Positions 58,784 to 64,000 of a stretch of 64,000 nucleotides of DNA are shown piece after piece. The first letter of the stretch is position 1; each line of letters starts with the position of its first letter. Origin of the DNA: CALDTK01 sp965213735 (GTDB lineage Bacteria > Bacteroidota > Bacteroidia > Chitinophagales > Saprospiraceae); NCBI GenBank assembly GCA_965213735.1, contig CBDCAB010000006.1:992001-1056000 (forward strand), in the 5' to 3' direction. The translations under genes and the position numbers were made by a program. The notes under the pieces are model-generated. The model was given only the letters and a program-made list of their open reading frames with translations. It searched no databases and was not told the DNA's origin.

Positions 58784-59884
58784 ATGAGCAAGCGAGGAAA
58801 AGTGCTGGTAGCGATGAGCGGTGGAATCGACTCCACGGTGACTGCTATGATACTGCACGAGCAAGGCTATGAAGTTATCGGCATCACCATGAAGACATGG
58901 GACTACGCCAACAGTGGTGGCTCGAAAAAAGAAACCGGTTGCTGCTCGCTCGACTCCATTAATGATGCGCGGTCGGTGGCTGTAGATATGGGCTTTCCGC
59001 ACTACATCGTGGATATACGCGAAGAGTTTGGCGACCATGTGATCGATGACTTTGTGAGCGAGTACATGGCTGGTCGTACGCCTAATCCCTGCGTGATGTG
59101 CAATACACACATCAAGTGGAGTGCGCTGCTAAAACGAGCCGATGCGCTTGATTGCGAGTTTATTGCTACCGGACATTATGCTACAATTCACGAAGCGAAG
59201 GGCCGCAAATTCGTCCGCCGCTCTGCAGATGCCAACAAGGATCAGAGCTACGTACTCTGGGGACTCAGTCAGGAATGCCTCAGCCGGAGTCGATTTCCGC
59301 TAGGCCATATGACCAAACCGGAAGTGAGGCAACTCGCGGCCGATTTTGGCTACGAAGAATTGAGCAAAAAAGGCGAAAGCTTTGAAATTTGCTTCGTGCC
59401 AGACAACGACTACAGAGGCTTTCTTAAGCGTCGAGTTGATGGCCTCGAAGAGCAAGTGGCGGGCGGTCTGTTTGTCGGGCAAGATGGAGAAATCCTCGGT
59501 GAGCACCAGGGCTATCCCTTTTACACGATCGGCCAGCGCAAAGGCCTCGGCGTTGCGTTTGGTGAACCTATGTACGTCACGGATATCTACCCGGAGACCA
59601 ACCAGGTGAGGCTGGGCCGGCAAGAGGATCTCATTCGCAACGGGATGGGCGTGGGGCAAGTCAACCTCATGAAGTACGCCAGCCTGCCCGCCGGCTACGA
59701 AGCCACGGTGAAGGTGCGCTATCGAGATGGTGGTACGCTTGCAGAAATTACGCAACTGGGCGAGAGCTACCTCGATGTCAGCTTTCTTGCCAATGTTGGG
59801 GGCATCGCTCCTGGGCAATCAGCCGTTATCTACGAAGGTGACGACGTGGTTGGCGGAGGCATCATACAATCGAGCAGAAAATGA
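58784..59884 (+). CDS. mnmA: tRNA-specific 2-thiouridylase
   Basis: 366-aa enzyme making 2-thiouridine at the wobble base of tRNA-Lys/Glu/Gln. PP-loop AMSGGIDSTVT at 11-21, catalytic cysteines in NPCVMCNTHIK and SFEICFVPDNDYRG, FIATGHYATI, DQSYVLWGL and TIGQRKGLGV. Complete. Its stop overlaps the following lipoprotein gene (ATGA), and rimM follows that, so tRNA modification and ribosome maturation are in one transcript with a lipoprotein. Confidence 0.93.
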   Translation: MSKRGKVLVAMSGGIDSTVTAMILHEQGYEVIGITMKTWDYANSGGSKKETGCCSLDSINDARSVAVDMGFPHYIVDIREEFGDHVIDDFVSEYMAGRTPNPCVMCNTHIKWSALLKRADALDCEFIATGHYATIHEAKGRKFVRRSADANKDQSYVLWGLSQECLSRSRFPLGHMTKPEVRQLAADFGYEELSKKGESFEICFVPDNDYRGFLKRRVDGLEEQVAGGLFVGQDGEILGEHQGYPFYTIGQRKGLGVAFGEPMYVTDIYPETNQVRLGRQEDLIRNGMGVGQVNLMKYASLPAGYEATVKVRYRDGGTLAEITQLGESYLDVSFLANVGGIAPGQSAVIYEGDDVVGGGIIQSSRK

Positions 59885-60591
59885 AGTTAGCCCTAATACC
59901 TAGTATCTTGCTATGCTTGCTGGCTATTAGCGCCTGCGAGAATGAGCAAGATAACTTTGAAGCTGTAGACGCTTCTGAGTTTTTAATTGCTCCAGAAATT
60001 CCTGCGACTTTTACCGTAGATAGCGTCGTGTATGATGCTGCTCTGGGAGGTTTTGAGCGGATCAGTTCTAGCTCTACCTGGGAGGTCAACGCACTTGGAG
60101 GTGAACACGAATCTCATCCGCTGTTGGTGCGCGTCAGCGGTGATTCCACGAGCTCCTCCAGCTCATTTATCTGGGAATGGTCGACAGATGAGACAGCACT
60201 GAGTCACCAACTGCAAGGCATTACCTACGTGGGCCTTACTAGTCCAATAGCAGTCGGCACTAAGTGGGATCCGCTGCTACGGACTTCCGCTGATTTAAAG
60301 GTCACGGTGGCCGGTGAGTTAATTGAAATTCACAAGGGCGGCTGGCAAGGCAGGATCGACAGCGTTGGCAACTACAACTGGCGCGGCGACCAAAACGTAG
60401 TGGCGGCTTGGGTAACCTTAGTAGACAGTGAAAATCTTATTGAGCTGCGAGAATGGAAAGAGGTATATGGAGAAGGAGTAGGCCTGCTCGAACGGCACGT
60501 CCGCATTCTCGATACGCAAAATACTGACTCCTCACTCTCATGGGAAGATCGAGCACAAGCAGGATTTACTGTCAATATGTACCGCCAATAA
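59881..60591 (+). CDS. Hypothetical lipoprotein
   Basis: 236-aa protein of unrecognised family. The lipoprotein signal ILLCLLAISAC places the lipidated Cys at residue 19. The mature part is beta-rich with Ser-rich loops (SSSSSFIWEWS) and resembles single-domain outer-membrane lipoproteins of Bacteroidota (KWDPLLRTSADLKVTVAGELIEI; GYGEGVGLLER-type strands). It overlaps mnmA by 4 bp and is followed 1 bp later by rimM, so it is probably translated from the same message. Confidence 0.75.
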   Translation: MKLALIPSILLCLLAISACENEQDNFEAVDASEFLIAPEIPATFTVDSVVYDAALGGFERISSSSTWEVNALGGEHESHPLLVRVSGDSTSSSSSFIWEWSTDETALSHQLQGITYVGLTSPIAVGTKWDPLLRTSADLKVTVAGELIEIHKGGWQGRIDSVGNYNWRGDQNVVAAWVTLVDSENLIELREWKEVYGEGVGLLERHVRILDTQNTDSSLSWEDRAQAGFTVNMYRQ

Positions 60592-60592
60592 C

Positions 60593-61126
60593 ATGGTAGA
60601 CCAGCTGATCGAAGTCGGTTCCGTGCGAAAAACCCACGGCATTGCTGGCGAGTTGAAGTTTATTGTTGAGGAAGACTTCGCTGAAGATTTCGAAGAAGTC
60701 AACTTTGTTTTTATTGGCCGCAATGAAGATGTTGCGCTCCCCTTCGAAATAACTAGTATTCGAGGAGCTGACTGGATAGTAAAGCTTGCTGATGTAGAAT
60801 CCAAAGAAGCTGGAGCAGTACTGTGCGGACAGCCCATCTTCATTAAACAAGAGGACGTGAGTCCCGACCAGGCGCAAGAAGTGCAGGAAGTCGATCCAGA
60901 ATTTGCTCGCTATCGCCGCCTAGAAGGCTTTGCGCTCATCGATGAAGCCATTGGCGAGGTGGGTCAAATACAGGAAGTAATAGCCTACCCTCACCAAGTC
61001 TTAGCCCAAGTGCAGGCGAACGAAAAGCAGCACCTCATCCCACTGAATCAAGACTTAATTAAAGGTGTCGATTTTATTAAGAAGATAGTTTTTATGCGGC
61101 TGCCGGAAGGTCTGCTCGAGCTCTAG
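60593..61126 (+). CDS. rimM: 16S rRNA-processing protein
   Basis: 177-aa ribosome maturation factor for the 30S head. N-terminal domain IEVGSVRKTHGIAGELKFIVEED and the PRC-barrel part FIKQEDVSPD, RLEGFALIDEAIGEVGQIQEVIAYPHQVLAQV, then KQHLIPLNQDLIKGVD. Complete. End of the mnmA-lipoprotein-rimM unit; convergent with the YbbR-like gene, 8 bp between stops. Confidence 0.9.
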   Translation: MVDQLIEVGSVRKTHGIAGELKFIVEEDFAEDFEEVNFVFIGRNEDVALPFEITSIRGADWIVKLADVESKEAGAVLCGQPIFIKQEDVSPDQAQEVQEVDPEFARYRRLEGFALIDEAIGEVGQIQEVIAYPHQVLAQVQANEKQHLIPLNQDLIKGVDFIKKIVFMRLPEGLLEL

Positions 61127-61134
61127 ACAATTTC

Positions 61135-62088
61135 CTATTTCTGCTTTGCGCGCACGTAGACTTCGACTTTACGGGGCGTCACCCTTACCCGTGTCACCTC
61201 TTCGGGAGACTCTACTACCAGCACAGGCACCTCAATCTGCTTATCGAGCGGCACACCTTCCAAATTGACCTCTAGTTCAAAATCACTTGGTGTAACAGAT
61301 TCATAATCACTCAGGCCCACCGCACAGCTTACCAACACCTGGCGAGGGAACAGGGTAACGCTATCCTTGGCATTAAGTCCAAGGACCTTTACCGGCACGT
61401 AAACCCGCTTTTCGGTGAATTGCTCGGCGGTGAGTTGCATCTCGAACTGGCTCGGCTGCACACGCAGGGAAGTGGTGGTAGGTTGAGCTACGAGACCCAC
61501 AACTTTCAATTCTCCCTGCACGCCCCTAGCTTTCACTGTATCTGATGGCCAGAAGTCGATCGTCTCGAGCACAGAAGCAGGTCCGCTCACCACCACGCTG
61601 TCGGGAGTTAATAGTGGTGCGCGTGCGTTGCTAAAGCCGGGGGCATAGTGTAGATCAGCCACGAGCTGGAGTGGTACACTTTTGTAGGCAACTTGCTCGG
61701 TGCGGACCACCACTCGCTCATTGGTCATGGCGTTGACGCGCAAGCCTTCTGCATTAAAAGCCTCAGCGACTGCTCGGCGGATGGAGATAATGCCATCTGG
61801 ATTGGCGCGCATATCGAGGCTGTCGATAAGGATTCGCCTATCGCGTTGCCTGAAGTTTTGCGCCAACAGCTCCCAGCCAGTAGCGCTGACATTGGCCTCG
61901 AGCACGCGCGGCGGATCTTGAGCAAAAGCGAGTCCACTCGGCAAGCGGTAGTCGAGCTCTATAGGCTCTAATGTGCTGTAGGTGGCTGAAAGTTTGATCG
62001 ACAGCCAGAACACGATGGAGGCGAGGATGCACACCGTGATGTTGAAGCGGCGGCTGCGTTCAGCTCTATTTCTTGGCTTCCTCACCAT
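61135..62088 (-). CDS. YbbR/CdaR-like membrane-anchored protein
   Basis: 317-aa protein with a basic N-terminus, one membrane segment (about 15-35; FNITVCILASIVFWLSIKLS) and repeated YbbR-type beta domains (VSATGWELLAQNF, LTPDSVVVSGPASVLETIDFW, RVYVPVKVLGL, VPLDKQIEVPVLVVESPEEVTRVRVTPRKVEVYV). Related CdaR proteins regulate the diadenylate cyclase CdaA in Firmicutes; whether that holds here is unknown. It starts within the last codons of yajC (about 22-bp overlap) and belongs to the DUF1573-yajC-ybbR unit. Confidence 0.8.
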   Translation of the reverse strand: MVRKPRNRAERSRRFNITVCILASIVFWLSIKLSATYSTLEPIELDYRLPSGLAFAQDPPRVLEANVSATGWELLAQNFRQRDRRILIDSLDMRANPDGIISIRRAVAEAFNAEGLRVNAMTNERVVVRTEQVAYKSVPLQLVADLHYAPGFSNARAPLLTPDSVVVSGPASVLETIDFWPSDTVKARGVQGELKVVGLVAQPTTTSLRVQPSQFEMQLTAEQFTEKRVYVPVKVLGLNAKDSVTLFPRQVLVSCAVGLSDYESVTPSDFELEVNLEGVPLDKQIEVPVLVVESPEEVTRVRVTPRKVEVYVRAKQK

Positions 62089-62407
62089 ACTTCGCCTCCG
62101 TTAGCTCGCGGCTTATCGATCCGGCTGTAAAATCGAGGTAGCTGCCCTTGCCGACTTCGAGCGTGACGATGCCATTTTCCTTGTCCACTTTGCTGACTCT
62201 GCCGAGGATGCCAGAACTCGTCACCACGCGATCTCCTTTGCTTACGGCCTCCTGAAAGCTCGTTTGCTGTTTCTGACGTCGCGCCTGTGGTCGCAGGATA
62301 AACAGCCAAAAGATGCCCGCCATGAGGGCGATCATCAGCATGCTGGTGTAGGTAGAGTTGGCAGGTGCCTGCAGGAAGAGCGCGGCTAGCATCATGTATG
62401 TGCTCAA
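62066..62407 (-). CDS. yajC: Preprotein translocase subunit YajC
   Basis: 113-aa small inner-membrane protein of the Sec accessory complex (SecDF-YajC). One membrane helix at about 22-40 (MLMIALMAGIFWLFILRPQ) is followed by RRQKQQTSFQEAVSKGDRVVTSSGILGRVSKVDKE, the standard soluble part. Overlaps DUF1573 by 4 bp (ATGA type). Complete. Confidence 0.92.
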   Translation of the reverse strand: MSTYMMLAALFLQAPANSTYTSMLMIALMAGIFWLFILRPQARRQKQQTSFQEAVSKGDRVVTSSGILGRVSKVDKENGIVTLEVGKGSYLDFTAGSISRELTEAKYGEEAKK

Positions 62408-62898
62408 TTTAGCTGGTCGACGGTGCCTTTCATACGCACTGTCGTGGTGGAGGGATAGGTATTGGCCGTCAAGGTAACCGGTTTGTCTTGTGGACCAGCT
62501 TTGCCCTGCGTATCAAACACGACCAGGATGCTGGAGGTGTCGCCAGGTGCGATTGGCTCACGTGAGTACTCAGGCACGGTGCAGCCACAGGTGCTGCGGG
62601 CGCTGGAGATGATGAGCGGTTGACTGCCGGTGTTGCGAAACGGGAAACGATGTGCAACGATGGCGCCGGCATCAACAATTCCAAACTCATGTACCTGATC
62701 AGCAAATTGAATGGCGGCCACGACAGTGGTGTCTATTTCTCCATCTGCTTGTACTGGAAAGCGCATTACTTCGCCACCACTGGCAGCAACACTTCCGCTC
62801 GGAACATCGACTTGCTCGTCGCCGCAAGCGAACATTAGTACACAGGCAGCCGCTAGTAAAACTACGCGCTGAAGAAACACATTCGAAGCAATAAACAC
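62404..62898 (-). CDS. DUF1573 exported protein
   Basis: About 164 aa, predicted lipoprotein (VVLLAAACVLMFAC lipobox) with an immunoglobulin-like DUF1573 domain: IQFADQVHEFGIVDAGAIVAHRFPFRNTGSQPLIISSARSTCGCTVPEYSREPIAPGDTSSI continues through the CGCT motif typical of the family. A role at the cell surface is unknown. GTG at 62898 or 62880 are both possible starts; the longer is listed. It faces shikimate kinase head to head with essentially no gap. Transcribed ahead of yajC. Confidence 0.83.
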   Translation of the reverse strand: MFIASNVFLQRVVLLAAACVLMFACGDEQVDVPSGSVAASGGEVMRFPVQADGEIDTTVVAAIQFADQVHEFGIVDAGAIVAHRFPFRNTGSQPLIISSARSTCGCTVPEYSREPIAPGDTSSILVVFDTQGKAGPQDKPVTLTANTYPSTTTVRMKGTVDQLN

Positions 62899-63441
62899 AT
62901 GGCAAAGGTACACGACGGATTGGGGAGAATTTATTTAGTAGGCACCATGGGCTGCGGCAAAACCACCGTTGGTAAAGCCTTAGCCGCCAAGCTGCAGCGT
63001 GAATTTGTAGACCTCGACGCTGCCATCGAAGCACGCACCCACAGCACCATTGCCAAAATTTTTGACAATCACGGCGATTTCAACTTCAGAGCCTGCGAAG
63101 CGCAGATACTTCGCGACTTGCCACGTCGCTATCCACAGGCAGTAATCGCAACTGGAGGAGGTACGCCCATGCATTTCGACAACATGAAGTTTATCAAGGA
63201 GACAGGACTATCTATATTTCTAGACATTGACGCCAAACATCTCGTGGAGCGCCTCGCCGATCAACGGGCGCAGCGGCCACTGCTCAATCGCGACGATTGG
63301 GAGAGCTACCTGGAGGAGCTCACGCAGCAGCGACGCCCAGTTTACGAAGAAGCTGAAGTGATTGTGGAGGTAGCCGAAGGTGATAGTCAACTAGCGGTGG
63401 AGCAGATATACCAGTCGCTGCCTCAAGTGCTCGGTCACTGA
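62899..63441 (+). CDS. aroK: Shikimate kinase
   Basis: 180-aa kinase of the aromatic amino-acid pathway. P-loop VGTMGCGKTTVG at 14-25, the DLDAAIE magnesium/shikimate site, FNFRACEAQ (shikimate Arg), ATGGGTPM and the LID RAQRPLLN. Complete. Only the reading frame start is adjacent to the divergent DUF1573 gene; no operon partner in the window. Overlaps the convergent flavin reductase stop by 7 bp. Confidence 0.92.
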   Translation: MAKVHDGLGRIYLVGTMGCGKTTVGKALAAKLQREFVDLDAAIEARTHSTIAKIFDNHGDFNFRACEAQILRDLPRRYPQAVIATGGGTPMHFDNMKFIKETGLSIFLDIDAKHLVERLADQRAQRPLLNRDDWESYLEELTQQRRPVYEEAEVIVEVAEGDSQLAVEQIYQSLPQVLGH

Positions 63442-64000
63442 TCGGCATGCTCGACTTCCACGTACGCACGCGTGCTTTCTGGTGCTACCGTGTAGTAGCT
63501 ATAAAGACCGCTCACGACGGCGCCTTCGAGCTGTTGCCAGGGCAGGCTTGCTGGCGCTGTTTGATCTGCTAAGCTTGCGAACGTTGCCTCCTGCGGCACC
63601 CGTAGCTGTCGCACGCGCCCGACTACCAGCACCGTATCGTTGGCTGCGATGTGGTGCTCCTCCTCAAACTCGAGCAGCATGCTCACGCTAGCCTCTGCTA
63701 CGTAGGGTGCTGGTCCGGCGGCTGTAGTTAGAGGTGTCAGTCCAGCAATGTCAAATTCGCTCTGTTCGCGCCGGAATTTCCCACTCGTCTGGTGGGCAGC
63801 GGCGAGCAGCTGGGTGGGGATATGGTTGATGGTATAAAAGCCGGAAGCTTTGATGTTCTCGTAGCTGTGTCGCTCCACGGTGAGCGGCCGAAACACCAGG
63901 CCCAGCAGTGGCGGTCGCGCACCGATGTGGGTGAGGGAATTGAAGATTGCTAGGTTGGGTTGGCCCTTTGCCTGCGTACCCACGAGCACAGGCGAGCGCA
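63435..64000 (-). CDS. Flavin reductase-like protein, 5' end beyond the window
   Basis: Partial coding region of a flavin reductase/FMN-binding-split-barrel protein. The visible part starts (on the minus strand) at PVLVGTQAKGQPNLAIFNSLTHIGARPPLLGLVFRP, continues with NIKASGFYTINHIPTQLLAAAHQTSGKF, and ends with the normal C-terminus. The frame is open to the window edge at 64000, so the true start lies outside. This family reduces flavins with NAD(P)H or binds FMN. Confidence 0.8.
   Translation of the reverse strand, partial: RSPVLVGTQAKGQPNLAIFNSLTHIGARPPLLGLVFRPLTVERHSYENIKASGFYTINHIPTQLLAAAHQTSGKFRREQSEFDIAGLTPLTTAAGPAPYVAEASVSMLLEFEEEHHIAANDTVLVVGRVRQLRVPQEATFASLADQTAPASLPWQQLEGAVVSGLYSYYTVAPESTRAYVEVEHADQ

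Noticed and set aside
59881..60591. Lipoprotein as an mnmA extension
   Set aside because: Has its own lipoprotein signal and an ATGA junction, so it is a separate gene.

Overview
The window looks like a chromosomal piece of a member of the Bacteroidota, most likely a marine or freshwater Saprospiria/Lewinella-type organism. This is inferred from a type IX secretion sorting domain, a eukaryote-like type II glutamine synthetase, a Bacteroidota-type SpeA, many OmpA and lipoprotein genes, no clear Shine-Dalgarno sequences, TTG/GTG starts, and promoters of the TTG-N20-TAnnTTTG type. Base composition is moderately GC-rich. Almost all of the window is ordinary core genome with short gaps and several convergent genes that overlap at their 3' ends.

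Layout. 0-8 kb: CNNM/CBS membrane protein, aspartate aminotransferase, YheT hydrolase with a one-domain asparaginase, a TonB-C-like lipoprotein, YkuK, a formylglycine-generating-enzyme-like protein and arginine decarboxylase, closed by a bidirectional terminator. 8-18 kb (minus strand): OmpA-type envelope proteins, the DUF368 undecaprenyl-phosphate translocase, acetoacetyl-CoA synthetase, SCP2, a monoglyceride-lipase-like hydrolase and a second OmpA protein. 18-23 kb: fmt, acyl-CoA dehydrogenase, MBL hydrolase and a PA-domain protein carrying a T9SS signal. 23.5-26.3 kb: a 2.2-kb IS1182-like element inside a 21-bp minisatellite, followed by repeats. 26-41 kb: YHS protein, WbqC plus dynamin-like GTPase, M1 and M23 peptidases, sirtuin, Nnr, glnA with a terminator in its leader, and an HhH outer-membrane protein. 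41-42.4 kb: a broken HigB/HigA pair caught between repeat copies. 42.4-50 kb: NamZ-like amidase, a DnaQ/GIY-YIG fusion, pyrF, nfu, mrp, ribF, GT2 and tRNA-Val/tRNA-Pro. 50-64 kb: gamma-glutamyltransferase, GMC oxidoreductase, MltA, DUF4159, rsmE, rseP, mnmA, rimM, YbbR, yajC, DUF1573, aroK and a flavin reductase cut by the window edge.

The most unusual content is repetitive rather than coding. (1) A composite element (GCCTGCGGC array, then a long imperfect palindrome, then usually the box CGCGCTAAAGCACGCG) lies downstream of three unrelated genes. It begins 7-8 nt after the stop codon and has the same orientation relative to the gene each time. (2) The toxin-antitoxin remnant at 41.5-42.1 kb lies between two 116-bp copies of the palindrome that differ at only two positions. 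(3) The 14-mer GTTTTGGCGAAAGC occurs seven times exactly, plus several near-copies, in different reading frames and in gaps, so it appears to be selected or propagated as DNA. (4) glnA is preceded by a short ORF and a strong terminator hairpin. No CRISPR array, restriction system, prophage or recognisable defence island is visible.
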